Below, in pieces: positions 43,686 through 52,410 of a DNA stretch of 62,269 nucleotides (positions within the stretch are counted from its first letter, which is position 1; each line of letters opens with the position of its first letter). Below the pieces are notes generated by a model that saw only the letters and a list, made by a program, of their open reading frames with translations, was not told the DNA's origin and did not search any database. The translations under genes and the position numbers were made by a program. This DNA comes from Deltaproteobacteria bacterium (lineage in GTDB: Bacteria > Desulfobacterota > Desulfobacteria > Desulfobacterales > QNYZ01): assembly GCA_003973265.1 (NCBI GenBank), contig QNYZ01000092.1, positions 1-62,269 of the forward strand. Reading direction: 5' to 3'.

Positions 43686-44465
43686 ATGACCATGAATACA
43701 ACACTCGACACCCTCTTTGAGACATTGGAATCCCATTGCCGTCTCCACACCCGGCCGGTGGGTGTTAAGCTGGCTGAAAAAGGAGAAACCGTTCCGGATA
43801 AAACGAAATACCCGGCAGACCATCTGGGCAATCCCCTGGCCGTGTGCCAGGGAATGACACTGGCCCGGAGCTTCGGCTGGCGCATGGCCTTTAAAAAAGA
43901 CGATCATGCCTGTCCGCTTCCCCTGATATTTATGGGACACGCCCATCCGGATAAATTTCTCAATGGCGATATCGCCCGGTTCTATCAGGACGATCCGGAC
44001 TGTATGAAAAAAATGGAAGCCTCTTACCCGAGATGGCCGGCAGGAAAATATGAAGCGGTCTGGCTGGCACCGCTCAAGGCGTGTGAATTTGTTCCGGACC
44101 TGGTGGTCATGTATGGCATGCCGGCCCAGATACTGGCCCTGATCCAGGCGGCCAACTTCGGACACGGACCCGGCATCCAATCGATCAGCAGTGGCCGCTA
44201 CGGTTGTTCCCAGTGGCTGGCCGGCGTTGTTCAGACCGGTGAGTGCACTTACATGATCCCCGGTCCGGGCGAACGCGTCTTTGCCGGCACCCAGGATCAT
44301 GAAGTGTCGTTTGCCGTGCCCTATTCCCGGATCAATTCGCTGATTGATGGCCTGAAATATATTCGCAAGCAGGGATCTTACAAATTTCCGGTGCCGAATA
44401 TGGGTCTTCTGGCCCAGCCGCGGATTCCGAAATCATATCTGGGTATTGTTTCAGACTCCGAATAA
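43686..44465 (+). CDS. DUF169 family protein
   Basis: A 259-residue protein of the DUF169 type, common in anaerobes: HTRPVGVKLAEKGETVPD, LAVCQGMTLARSFGW, VWLAPLKACEFVPDLVVMYG and SGRYGCSQWLAGVVQTGE. Several conserved cysteines (CQGM, ACPLP, KACEF, YGCSQ, GECTY) suggest a metal or haem/cobalamin-like ligand, but no activity is known to me. The start is ATG 43686, or six bases later at 43692, which is slightly better spaced from CAGGT. It is the last gene of the plus-strand run, 53 bases after the CGGC gene. Confidence 0.82.
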   Translation: MTMNTTLDTLFETLESHCRLHTRPVGVKLAEKGETVPDKTKYPADHLGNPLAVCQGMTLARSFGWRMAFKKDDHACPLPLIFMGHAHPDKFLNGDIARFYQDDPDCMKKMEASYPRWPAGKYEAVWLAPLKACEFVPDLVVMYGMPAQILALIQAANFGHGPGIQSISSGRYGCSQWLAGVVQTGECTYMIPGPGERVFAGTQDHEVSFAVPYSRINSLIDGLKYIRKQGSYKFPVPNMGLLAQPRIPKSYLGIVSDSE

Positions 44466-44533
44466 AACGGCTGGACGGGTTGGTTCGAATTTAATGTAAT
44501 TTGAACATGTTGTCCTGCCAGAACGGGAAATCT

Positions 44534-44561
44534 TGACAAAATGCCTGTATTTTATATATGG
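44534..44561 (+). promoter_or_regulatory. Promoter of the Ig-like lipoprotein gene
   Basis: A perfect TTGACA (44534-44539) is followed after 16 bases by TATATG (44556-44561), in an AT-rich stretch. It lies about 50 bases upstream of the lipoprotein ATG. Confidence 0.55.
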
Positions 44562-44611
44562 TATCTATATGGATTACCCATTTTCTTCAATTGATTGAGA
44601 GTGTAAAAATC

Positions 44612-45463
44612 ATGATTAAGATAAAATCATTTTCTTTATTTTTCGTCATAATTTTTGTAACGCTCTGGTTTTTAGTGGCCTGTGATGGTGTTGATTTAAC
44701 CGGCTGCGATTGCGACAAAGAAATCAGTGACCTGGAAGACAGCCGTGGAAAGCCCGATGAAAAAGAGCAAAAGATTGAAAACGGTATTCACACATTAACC
44801 TACCGATATTATTCAGATGGCTACGTTCATTCGTTTGTATGGGGGAAAAACACAGAGCGGTGTTGCGACGAAACATTCTCCACTTCCGGAAACACCGCTC
44901 CGGTGGCGCTGGGTCAAAGCATATTTACCCAGGTCAATCAATCGATCACGATCACCCTGGAAGCCACGGATGCGGAGAGCGATCCCATCATTTACGAGGT
45001 CATCAACAACCCGACCCATGGAAATTTAAACGGGGCTGCCCCGGCGTTAACCTATCAGCCCCATACGGATTTCATCGGAAAAGACAGTTTCCAGTTCAGG
45101 GCCAACGACGGGAAAAGAGATTCGAATGTTGCCACCATTGATATCACGATTACTGCCAGTGGCGGCGGAGGCGGTGGCGGCGGCAACCCGAATAATTCGC
45201 CGCCGGTTGCACGAAACCAGACCGTTTCCACTAAAGTGAACTCGGACATTGATATTATTCTGACCGCCACGGATGCCGACAATGATACACTGAGCTATCG
45301 CATCGTAAACTCGCCGGCCAATGGAAGGATATCGGGGACGCCGCCGGATATTACCTATTCACCTGACACCGATTTTACTGGATCGGATGAGTTTACCTTC
45401 AGGGCAAATGACGGCACCACGAATTCCAATACGGCGACCATCTCTATATTGGTCGAAGAATAA
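44612..45463 (+). CDS. Lipoprotein with two cadherin/Ig-like repeats and a polyglycine linker
   Basis: The start is ATG 44612, giving a lipoprotein signal peptide: MIKIKSFSLFFVIIFV, then a lipobox LVAC. The mature part has a Cys-rich stretch (GCDCDKE) and about 60 residues of a DUF-like charged segment. Two beta-sandwich repeats of the Ig-like/cadherin type follow, each with the pattern N-x-(A/P)P-V-A then DA(E/D)xDxxxY, P-x-x-G, L/I-x-Y-x-P-D-F-x-G-x-D-x-F-x-F-R-A-N-D-G. An eight-glycine linker separates them. It should be an outer-membrane or periplasmic surface protein for adhesion or scaffolding. The gene is monocistronic with its own promoter and is lower in GC than its neighbours. Confidence 0.82.
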   Translation: MIKIKSFSLFFVIIFVTLWFLVACDGVDLTGCDCDKEISDLEDSRGKPDEKEQKIENGIHTLTYRYYSDGYVHSFVWGKNTERCCDETFSTSGNTAPVALGQSIFTQVNQSITITLEATDAESDPIIYEVINNPTHGNLNGAAPALTYQPHTDFIGKDSFQFRANDGKRDSNVATIDITITASGGGGGGGGNPNNSPPVARNQTVSTKVNSDIDIILTATDADNDTLSYRIVNSPANGRISGTPPDITYSPDTDFTGSDEFTFRANDGTTNSNTATISILVEE

Positions 45464-45612
45464 ATATACCGGCAAGACCTGGAAGATGGGACGATTTCCG
45501 ATTCATTTACCTTATTGCCCAAAGTGCTTTAAAAATAGAACCAAAACTAATCGATTTTTTGAGAAACTATGTGCCGGAATATTTAGATGACAGGGATTTC
45601 AAAAAACGATAG
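45460..45612 (+). pseudogene. Coding-like C-terminal fragment of an unidentified protein
   Basis: Right after the lipoprotein gene, a different plus-strand frame reads INIPARPGRWDDFRF, then IYLIAQSALKIEPKLIDFL and RNYVPEYLDDRDFKKR before TAG at 45610. Composition and amphipathic pattern look like the genuine end of a protein. There is no start codon or ribosome site and the frame runs back into the lipoprotein gene. I do not recognise the family. The downstream 45613-45726 contains weak inverted repeats and no gene. Confidence 0.4.
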
Positions 45613-45726
45613 ACGCGCGAAGGAAGTGCTCTCGGGGGTTATACCCGTTGGATATGTCGCGTATTTTTAAGATTCTTAGCACTCAATAGATGGGTGCAGA
45701 GTAATCTGACAATCGCCAAATTGAGT

Positions 45727-47241
45727 CTAAATATGTTTCACCGGCCCGGCTGCAACCAGGTAGAGCAGGGCGGAGTCGATATTCAAGCCGAGAAGCTTCC
45801 GGGCCTCACCATCGTACAGTGCACCGATACCGCAACATCCCAGCCCCAGTGCCGTGGCGCCGAGATAGATCAACTGGCCGAGACGGCCGGCGTTCAGCAT
45901 GGCGTATCGATATCCCCTGGCACCCATTTGGTGATCGATTGCTTCTAAATTGGCCATAAACAGAAAATGGACGGCCGCATTGGCCAGCCATTTCTGATCC
46001 AGGCAGATTGAAGCCATGGGATGAATCAGGTGACCGTCGATGACCTTCCCGGTTTGTTCTTTGTCCGGGTCGAGAAGGTAAAAACCGGGGTCGAACCCGT
46101 CGATACTTCCAGAGAGAAAACCAATGGTGAGACCGGCAAATGCGTGACACGCTTCATCGGGCCGGCCTGCCCGGCACAGCAGGTTGAGCAGGTGTCGGAA
46201 TTTGTTTTCAGACAGGGGGCGGTTGATATAATTTCTTCTGGAGCGGCGGAAAAGAACAGATGGGGCATAGGCGTGTTCTTCATCAGCCGGGTTTGTTTTT
46301 CCAACAGGGTTCCATTCTGAGGCGGTTACCCCGACGTTGTTGATTTTCCCGGATTGGGGCTGTGTTGAGTTTGTGGCCCCGGCCTGGTAAATACGAACCA
46401 TGTCGCCATAGACCACTTCACGTTGCGCTACCTGGCTGCTCCTAATGATTTCAGCCGGCAACGGATTAACGGTCGGGATTTCCGCAACGACAGTTTCTTG
46501 AGTTGCAGACACTGGCCGGCCATAAACATTGACACAGACGAGGCCCACTTCCCGCTGGGTGTCCAGACCGATCAGCCGGGCCATATTTTTATCGTTAAAA
46601 TCATAATGACAACTGAAGTTAAGCTCCCCGGCAGCCAGGGCCAGCGTCAGGTTTTCCAGAAGATGGCCGGTGTCGAGAAGGACATATCGAAACGCGCGTG
46701 CCCTGTATTTCCACGCGCTTCTGAAAAAAATTCCGGTCAGGAAAAATGATGCGAATGGTTGCCGCTCTGTACTGGAAGCGTCGATCATTTCATCTGAGTA
46801 TCTGCTGAAATCGCCAAGCCTTAAAGGGGTTAAGGCGAAATGATCGACGCTGAAATGATACAGCCCCGGTTCAAGGTCGATGCCGCTGTGTAATCCCACA
46901 TAGATCTCCGTGGGGTAAAGGGCACCGGCCGACGCCACCGACCGGAAATAAAAATCCTTGCCGCCCTGCCGGCGCCTGGCCGTCACCCCTCCTGCCAGGT
47001 AGAGGATTTGCGAGAGCCGATTTTTATCCAGTGTTCCGGCCGAAGTCTTGTTTGCCGCCGGTGATACAAGGTTCCAGATAGATTCATCCGGAAAGCACGA
47101 GACAGGTGTCAGCGGGATCGGTTGGATACCGGTATACAGTTTATACAGGTTTGGCTGGTTTTCCCAGTTAAGAAAATGTCCTGCCATCTGCTGCCGGTCA
47201 TAGCTGGTTTTCCGATGATATTCAGAACCCGTGCGAGTCAT
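45727..47241 (-). CDS. SagB-type nitroreductase-fold oxidoreductase with two domains
   Basis: A 504-residue protein of the SagB/ThcOx type, the FMN-dependent dehydrogenase family that oxidises azolines in peptide natural products; many members stand alone with unknown substrates. The first nitroreductase domain (about 60-260) has SVASAGALYPTEIYV and RYVLLDTGHLLENLTLAA-like motifs. The second (about 320-500) has RRSRRNYINRPLSENKF, RYAMLNAGRLGQLIYLGA and GLGCCGIGAL. The start is ATG 47241 (MTRTGSEYHRKTS), with AGAGG six bases upstream; the longer frame from 47319 lacks a ribosome site. No cyclodehydratase (YcaO) or precursor-peptide gene is adjacent in the window. Confidence 0.85.
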   Translation of the reverse strand: MTRTGSEYHRKTSYDRQQMAGHFLNWENQPNLYKLYTGIQPIPLTPVSCFPDESIWNLVSPAANKTSAGTLDKNRLSQILYLAGGVTARRRQGGKDFYFRSVASAGALYPTEIYVGLHSGIDLEPGLYHFSVDHFALTPLRLGDFSRYSDEMIDASSTERQPFASFFLTGIFFRSAWKYRARAFRYVLLDTGHLLENLTLALAAGELNFSCHYDFNDKNMARLIGLDTQREVGLVCVNVYGRPVSATQETVVAEIPTVNPLPAEIIRSSQVAQREVVYGDMVRIYQAGATNSTQPQSGKINNVGVTASEWNPVGKTNPADEEHAYAPSVLFRRSRRNYINRPLSENKFRHLLNLLCRAGRPDEACHAFAGLTIGFLSGSIDGFDPGFYLLDPDKEQTGKVIDGHLIHPMASICLDQKWLANAAVHFLFMANLEAIDHQMGARGYRYAMLNAGRLGQLIYLGATALGLGCCGIGALYDGEARKLLGLNIDSALLYLVAAGPVKHI

Positions 47242-47409
47242 TATGCCTCTTTCTGGATTTAGGAAAAATGGTGAAAGAATGCTTTTGAAATGAACCCATA
47301 GCATCGGTTTTCGAATCACTGACCAGCAAGAAGCGGGGTCGGTGGTCTGCCAACAGGATGTCTCAGGTAATTTAACAGGGCCGGGTAGAAGGGAATCAAG
47401 GTTACCCGT

Positions 47410-48888
47410 CTACCAGTTATAGACGATTTCAAAATGATCGTTAAAGCTTTCACCTTTTCCAGTATACCTAACCGTTTTTGTCTTGCCTTTTCCAAGCCCG
47501 GCGCCAGTGTCTTCTTGCCATAACCGGACAAGGATGGAAGGAACGGGATTTTTCTCACCAGGTTTGTCCGCTGCCGTGGGATCGTTAAGCCACTCCTCTT
47601 TTTCTTCGATCACTTTATAGACTATGTCTAAATCTTTGTCTCGGATCCTTTCTCCTACGTGGGGGAGACCGAGCTTATCACGCAGTTCCCTGAACCTAAA
47701 ACTTGATTTTTCGCCGTGATCAAGAATGCGTTCACCAAAAAACATGATCCCGAACGCCCCTATGGGAGCCGTGATGAGGATTGAAAGAACGGCAACAGCA
47801 AGGATCACATCGCCGGAAGCAACGCCTGCTGCAAGGGGAACGGCTCCTATTGCCGCCTGTACCGTTGCCTTGGGAATATATGCCACCACGCAATACATCC
47901 TTTCTTTAAAAGTGTAGGGTGTTCCCAAAAGGGAAAGGTAGGTGCCGACGCTTCTGAAGATAAGCCCTGTTAAGATGACGGCGGTTCCAGCCAGCCCGGC
48001 CTTAAGTGCAACGTGAATATTTACCTGAGCGCCAACAAGGACAAAGAGAAGGAGTTCTGCGAAGACCCAGAGTTTTTTCAGTTTCTGTGAGATGATATGG
48101 GCGATAGGTTCTGATTTTTCCAGAATGATGAAACCGATGGCCATGACGCCAAGAAGACTCGCAACGGGAATCGGTTTTACCGCCTCTTCAATCCAGGTAA
48201 GAAATATTGCCACTCCCATAACAAGCATGGTCCGTTTGGGCGGTATCCAATCGTATTTTTTAAACAGCCAGTATAAGATCATGCCGGGAATAGTCCCGAC
48301 AATTATGCCAAGCGTTATTGAAACAGGTATTTCTGCAAGTTTCAAAAGAATATTGACCTTCTCGCCGCCGTACATTCCCATGAGAATGGAAAAAATAACG
48401 ATTACAAATACATCGTCGACTGATGAAGCGCCAAGTATAAGGGTGGGAATTCCTTTTTTCGATCCTCTTCCCCTGTCCATGAAATTAATCATGAGCGGAA
48501 CGACAACCGCGGGCGAAACAGCGCCGAGGATGGTTCCGAGAATAGCGGCTTCAAGGTAGGTCATGTGGAGGAAATAAGGGGCCACCAGCATAACCCCTAC
48601 GATTTCAAAAATCGCAGGAATGGCGCTCATCGTAAGGGCAGCCTTGCCGACCCGGTTTAATGTGTCCCGGTGAAGCTCAAAACCGGCCCGAAGCAGAATG
48701 ACGATCAGCGCTATTTTTCGAAAATCGCCGGATACGTGCATCATCTCGGGCCGCATGAATCCGAACACATAGGGGCCCGAGAGAATGCCAACAAGCAGCA
48801 TGCCCACGAGCCCGGGAATTTTCATTTTCCGGAATATATAATCCGCGCCCAGACCGAGTACGATAATCACTGCAAGACTTATGGCCAT
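47410..48888 (-). CDS. Cation:proton antiporter (CPA family, Na+/H+ exchanger type)
   Basis: A 492-residue membrane protein with about 12 hydrophobic segments and a 90-residue cytoplasmic tail. Family elements are IPGLVGMLLVGILSGP, LRAGFELHRD, GAVSPAVVVPLM and LILGASSVDDVFVIV; the last carries the Asp pair of the ion site. AYIPKATVQAAIGAVPLAAG is the conserved second-half motif. It would exchange Na+ (or K+) for protons. Codon choice looks slightly different from the GC-rich neighbours, hinting at separate ancestry. AGGAG precedes the ATG. The leader has strong secondary structure, described separately. Confidence 0.92.
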   Translation of the reverse strand: MAISLAVIIVLGLGADYIFRKMKIPGLVGMLLVGILSGPYVFGFMRPEMMHVSGDFRKIALIVILLRAGFELHRDTLNRVGKAALTMSAIPAIFEIVGVMLVAPYFLHMTYLEAAILGTILGAVSPAVVVPLMINFMDRGRGSKKGIPTLILGASSVDDVFVIVIFSILMGMYGGEKVNILLKLAEIPVSITLGIIVGTIPGMILYWLFKKYDWIPPKRTMLVMGVAIFLTWIEEAVKPIPVASLLGVMAIGFIILEKSEPIAHIISQKLKKLWVFAELLLFVLVGAQVNIHVALKAGLAGTAVILTGLIFRSVGTYLSLLGTPYTFKERMYCVVAYIPKATVQAAIGAVPLAAGVASGDVILAVAVLSILITAPIGAFGIMFFGERILDHGEKSSFRFRELRDKLGLPHVGERIRDKDLDIVYKVIEEKEEWLNDPTAADKPGEKNPVPSILVRLWQEDTGAGLGKGKTKTVRYTGKGESFNDHFEIVYNW

Positions 48889-48911
48889 GTGTCAGCTCCT
48901 AATCTTAAAAC

Positions 48912-48943
48912 AAAAAAACCCCGTCCGATAATACCGGGCGAGG
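48912..48943 (-). terminator. Intrinsic terminator just upstream of the antiporter start
   Basis: On the minus strand CCTCGCCCG pairs with CGGACGGGG (one mismatch, one U-G) around a seven-base loop and is followed by seven T residues, then the antiporter ribosome site. A terminator this close ahead of a start codon is the layout of a transcription-attenuation leader, unless an unrecognised minus-strand gene ends here. Confidence 0.7.
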
Positions 48944-49007
48944 TGATAAAAGTGTGTGCAAAAAGGAAATAACGCCTCGTAGAAATAAAAGCGATTTATC
49001 CTTTTGC

Positions 49008-49037
49008 GATGACCCTACCCGTAAGATAGAAGTCATC
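49008..49037 (-). promoter_or_regulatory. Leader hairpin of the antiporter gene (possible riboswitch or attenuator part)
   Basis: On the minus strand, GATGACTTCTATC pairs with GGTAGGGTCATC around TTACG, giving 12 base pairs with one bulge. It lies about 65 bases upstream of the terminator at 48912-48943. The 5' arm with its flank (GCTGATGACTTCTA) resembles the 3' half of the fluoride (crcB) motif, and that half is likewise sequestered in a hairpin in known examples. I could not find the matching 5' half, so the class is not assigned. Ion-responsive control would suit an antiporter. Confidence 0.45.
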
Positions 49038-49746
49038 AGCTTATTTAAACCAATTCGGAAAAGCCATGGGCCAGCCTCAAATAAAGTTGAAAATGAGTTC
49101 TGGCGGCTATTTCTGCGAAACGGTCGAAAAGCGGTTCAGGCAGACTTCTTTGCCTTTGCATATGAGCGGATGCAACCATCAAAGACAGATCAATGGCCCC
49201 ATCGGCTGTTTTCCCCAAAAACAGGGGTTTTGAAAAATACATATTGGATCGTAAATTGTCAATGAAAAAAAGTGAGCAAACAACCCAATGAGAGTTAAAA
49301 AAACCATCTGACGCATCTTCTTCGAAAAAAGGGTTACGCGGCAACTTGATTGCGGGGCTGTCAGAAAATTTTTCCGGGGATGCACAAAAGAAGATGCTGT
49401 GATCGGCCACGCAGGGTAGCAGTCAGGGATCGAAAACCATTGAAATGGTGGAACAGTGAATCCAGGAGTGTGCGGACTTAAGGGGCGAGTCCCGTCGACG
49501 TGAGTAAAGGTGTGTTGATCAGCCGGCAGTGATGAATGACCGGATTATTTCATTTCCGGGGCCGGGGTCATCCATGGAAGTCGTCTTGCCTCTGGGCAAA
49601 GCCACTTGCAAAGTTTGGATATCTTCGAAGCCCGGGCTGTTGAAAAAAACGTCATCTTCTCGTATATTGTTTGAGATCATGAAGCGGGCCCGATGTGTTA
49701 TACTTGGTAAATTGTATTTAGAATAACAACCGTTTAGCTAAAACCG
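49038..49746. other. Gap of about 700 bases with no recognisable gene
   Basis: Short frames occur on both strands, the longest about 121 codons on the minus strand (49045-49410), but none has a convincing ribosome site or a family I recognise. The part near 49400-49520 has several short inverted repeats. The sequence may be a decayed gene or mobile-element remnant. The promoter of the antiporter leader presumably lies here, above 49037 on the minus strand. Confidence 0.35.
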
Positions 49747-50448
49747 ATGAACCATTCTGAAACAAAAAAGAAAGCCCCGGCCAGTCGGCTTATACCAGAG
49801 CCCCGGTCCGCTTTCATTAATCAATGCCAGCGATGCGGCACGTGTTGCCAGAAGGGGGGGCCGGCCCTTCACAAAGAAGATGCGCCGTTAATCGAACAGG
49901 GTGCCATTCTTACTAAAAATCTTTTTACCCTCCGGAAAGGTGAAATGGCCGTTGATAATGTCCGCGGGTATGCGGCGCCGCTTGAGGCCGAAATTATAAA
50001 AATAAAAGGTCAGGGCAGGTCGTGGGCCTGCTGTTTTTACGATCCGATCGCGCATACCTGCGGGATTTACGATGCCCGCCCCGTGGAATGCCGGGTGCTT
50101 GCCTGCTGGAATACGGCCGATATCGAAAGGATGTATGCAAAGGATCGCTTGAAGCGCCAGGATCTTCTGGGCACGATCAGCGGGTTGTGGGAGGTGGTCC
50201 AGGCACACGAACAGAGATGTGCCTATCGGGATATTGAAAAATTGGCGGCTCGGCTAAAAGAGGGTGCGCATGCGGATGCCCGGGCCGAATTGAATGAAAT
50301 GGTCGCCTATGACCGCCACCTTCGGTCCCTCACCGTTGAAAAAAGCGGCATCGACCCTGCAATGCTCGATTTCCTTTTTGGGCGGCCGCTGTCAGAAACG
50401 CTTCCCGGATACTCTTTTCTGCAGCCGCCGCCTGTGAGGCCTCTTTAA
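49747..50448 (+). CDS. YkgJ-type cysteine cluster protein (putative metal/Fe-S binding)
   Basis: A 233-residue protein with the YkgJ/UPF0153 cysteine arrangement: QCQRCGTCCQKGGPALHKED at residues 27-46, then SWACCFYDP, HTCGIYDARPVECRVLAC. This CxxCxxxCC...C pattern chelates zinc or iron; the biochemical role of the family is unclear. The ATG at 49747 has a poor ribosome site. The gene converges with the dapA-like gene at 50490; no terminator is obvious between them. The C-terminal half is helical and charged and seems specific to this lineage. Confidence 0.84.
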   Translation: MNHSETKKKAPASRLIPEPRSAFINQCQRCGTCCQKGGPALHKEDAPLIEQGAILTKNLFTLRKGEMAVDNVRGYAAPLEAEIIKIKGQGRSWACCFYDPIAHTCGIYDARPVECRVLACWNTADIERMYAKDRLKRQDLLGTISGLWEVVQAHEQRCAYRDIEKLAARLKEGAHADARAELNEMVAYDRHLRSLTVEKSGIDPAMLDFLFGRPLSETLPGYSFLQPPPVRPL

Positions 50449-50489
50449 ACCGTATCGCACCCTGCCCGGGTAATGGCAATCAATAATGG

Positions 50490-51527
50490 TTACGCATAAT
50501 CTTTGTAGCTGAGTCCTTCCCAGCTTGCAGGGTTTGCCAGCCGGGCCGGGATGTCCACATTGAAAAAATCGGCTGCGGGCTGAAAAATTTCCGGATGATC
50601 CGTCTGGATTTTTCGGGCGGCGGCCAGGACCGTATTGAGCCCGTTTCGGGTCATTTTTCCCAGGGGCTGACGACATCCCCCGGAAGGCATTCCGAGAATG
50701 CTCATGAGCGTTTTAAGCGCCAGGGGATTTCGTGCCCGACATACCACGTCTCCGTACGCCGTTTTTTCGGTGGTTTTTACCGTCACCAGGCTGAACAGGG
50801 GGGCCAGGGCCGTGTTAAGCTGTGTGGCCGCATCTGTTTCACCTGCGGCAAGGTGCGCCACCATCTGAGATACGGCCTTAGGGGCAATATTGGTTGCCAC
50901 GGAAATGACCCCGGCGGCACCGATATCCGGGGTCGACATCATCTCAAATGTCAGACCGTCGTCTCCGGACAGAATCGTAAAGTCCGGGCCGCAGCATTTC
51001 CGGGTATGGCGCATATTGGCCAGATCTCCGGTGGCCTCTTTGACCGTGCCCACATTTGGGTATTTCCGGCTTAACAGAGCCAGGTCCTCGGGCAGCAGCT
51101 GGGCACCGGTTCGTCCGGGAATCACGTAAGGGATAATCTGGGTGTCGGGAAAGGCGGCCGCAATGGGCGCCACGTATTCCCGGCGGATTTCCAGGGAGCT
51201 GGGGCCGTTGTAATAGGGATCGACCAGCAACAATGCATGTACGCCGGCAGCGACCGCATGCCGGGAACCTTCCAGCGCCTCGGCCGTGTTGTTGCTTCCC
51301 GTGCCGGCAATACAGATACACTTATCTTTTGTGGCCGCGGCAACCTTTTCGGTTACCAGGTTGTGTTCTTCCCAATGAAGCACCGGGCTTTCTCCGGTGG
51401 TACCCACGGCCAGAATACCGTCGATACCGTTGTCGATCTGAAACGTTACCAGTTGCGATAAACCTTCTTCGTCAACGGCATCGTTTTTAAACGGCGTTAT
51501 CAGTGCGGTAAAACATCCCGATAGCAT
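50490..51527 (-). CDS. DapA/dihydrodipicolinate synthase family aldolase
   Basis: A class I aldolase TIM barrel, 345 residues. Visible are GCFTALITPFKNDAVDEEG, the VGTTGESPVL substrate-binding loop, the conserved Tyr in IPYVIPGRTG, and the Schiff-base Lys in GTVKEATGD. It may make 4-hydroxy-tetrahydrodipicolinate for lysine/diaminopimelate synthesis. It is about 50 residues longer than canonical DapA, mainly at the C-terminus, so another DapA-family activity is possible. GAGGAGGA lies six bases before the ATG. The gene diverges from the TPR gene at 51787. Confidence 0.88.
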   Translation of the reverse strand: MLSGCFTALITPFKNDAVDEEGLSQLVTFQIDNGIDGILAVGTTGESPVLHWEEHNLVTEKVAAATKDKCICIAGTGSNNTAEALEGSRHAVAAGVHALLLVDPYYNGPSSLEIRREYVAPIAAAFPDTQIIPYVIPGRTGAQLLPEDLALLSRKYPNVGTVKEATGDLANMRHTRKCCGPDFTILSGDDGLTFEMMSTPDIGAAGVISVATNIAPKAVSQMVAHLAAGETDAATQLNTALAPLFSLVTVKTTEKTAYGDVVCRARNPLALKTLMSILGMPSGGCRQPLGKMTRNGLNTVLAAARKIQTDHPEIFQPAADFFNVDIPARLANPASWEGLSYKDYA

Positions 51528-51571
51528 TTTCTCCTCCTCAATAACATGATGAATCTATTCAATGAATGCGA

Positions 51572-51600
51572 AAGGTAAAAAAACAGGATACTTATGTCAA
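51572..51600 (-). promoter_or_regulatory. Possible promoter of the dapA-like gene
   Basis: On the minus strand TTGACA (51600-51595) is followed after 17 bases by TACCTT (51577-51572), about 45 bases upstream of the start codon. A plus-strand TTGACA at 51638-51643 may belong to the divergent TPR gene, but its -10 box is poor. Confidence 0.4.
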
Positions 51601-51786
51601 GAAAAAAGATGTATGACAATGTCCGCGGCGCTTTTTCTTGACAAATACGCGAAGGCGATAATAGGTTTATGGAATATGGCAGGATGATGCCTGATATCCG
51701 GTTTCAGGTGATTGTTTTGCTGAAATGATCAATCCTGACACCTGATTCAACTGATTTGATTTAACCGGGTAAATAAGGAAACCATC

Positions 51787-52410
51787 ATGGATAAAGCAAA
51801 AGATGTTCACGAATATATTGCCCGCCAGCGGACGGCGATCGCTTCCAACCCGGATTGCGGCACTTCTCATTACAATCTGGCAGTCGGACTCCTGGGGCTG
51901 GAAAAATATGATGAGGCCGAAAAATCTCTCGAGATGGCCATCGCGTGCAGTCCGGGACTGGCCGAGGCCTATGTCCAGCTGGGGGGGCTTTGCCTGAAAC
52001 GCGGGGACCTGGATGGTTGTTTAGACTACAATCGGCAGGCGGTCAAGGCCAAACCCGGCTTTTCAGAAGGCTGGGGGAATATCGGTTTTGTCCACCTGCA
52101 GCGGGGCGAAGTGGAAGAAGCCATCGCCGCCCTTAAAAAAGCAACCCAGTTTAATTTCCGGTTCGTACAGGCATTTGCCACCCTGGGAAATGCCTACCTG
52201 ATGAATAACCAGGTGGATAAAAGCATTGAAGCCGGCCTCAAGGCCATCAAGCTCGCCCCTGATTTTGCCGTTGCCCACAACAATTTAGCCATCGCCTACC
52301 TGGAAAAAGGGGAAACCGGAAAAGCGATAGAGCACTGCGACAAGGCGTTGGCCCTGGGATACGAAGTGGCGTCGGAAATTTGCCGGGAAATTGACCGCTT
52401 TCGCAACTAA
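51787..52410 (+). CDS. Tetratricopeptide repeat protein
   Basis: A 207-residue all-helical protein with about five TPR units, e.g. SHYNLAVGLLGLEKYDEAEK, AEAYVQLGGLCLKRGDLDG, SEGWGNIGFVHLQRGEVEE, AFATLGNAYLMNNQVDKS and AHNNLAIAYLEKGETGKA. There is no signal peptide, so it is a cytoplasmic protein-interaction scaffold. It overlaps the next gene by 20 bases and stands 1.6 kb upstream of dsrA. Its partner is unknown; the coupled downstream protein is the best candidate. Confidence 0.88.
   Translation: MDKAKDVHEYIARQRTAIASNPDCGTSHYNLAVGLLGLEKYDEAEKSLEMAIACSPGLAEAYVQLGGLCLKRGDLDGCLDYNRQAVKAKPGFSEGWGNIGFVHLQRGEVEEAIAALKKATQFNFRFVQAFATLGNAYLMNNQVDKSIEAGLKAIKLAPDFAVAHNNLAIAYLEKGETGKAIEHCDKALALGYEVASEICREIDRFRN

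Noticed and set aside
45321..45590. 89-codon plus-strand frame overlapping the lipoprotein end
   Set aside because: It starts inside the lipoprotein gene in another frame with no ribosome site; the alternative frame ending at 45612 looks more protein-like.
48912..49060. Fluoride (crcB) riboswitch
   Set aside because: The 3' half resembles the motif but I could not locate the matching GGxGAUGxxGUUCxCC half, so the class is not claimed.
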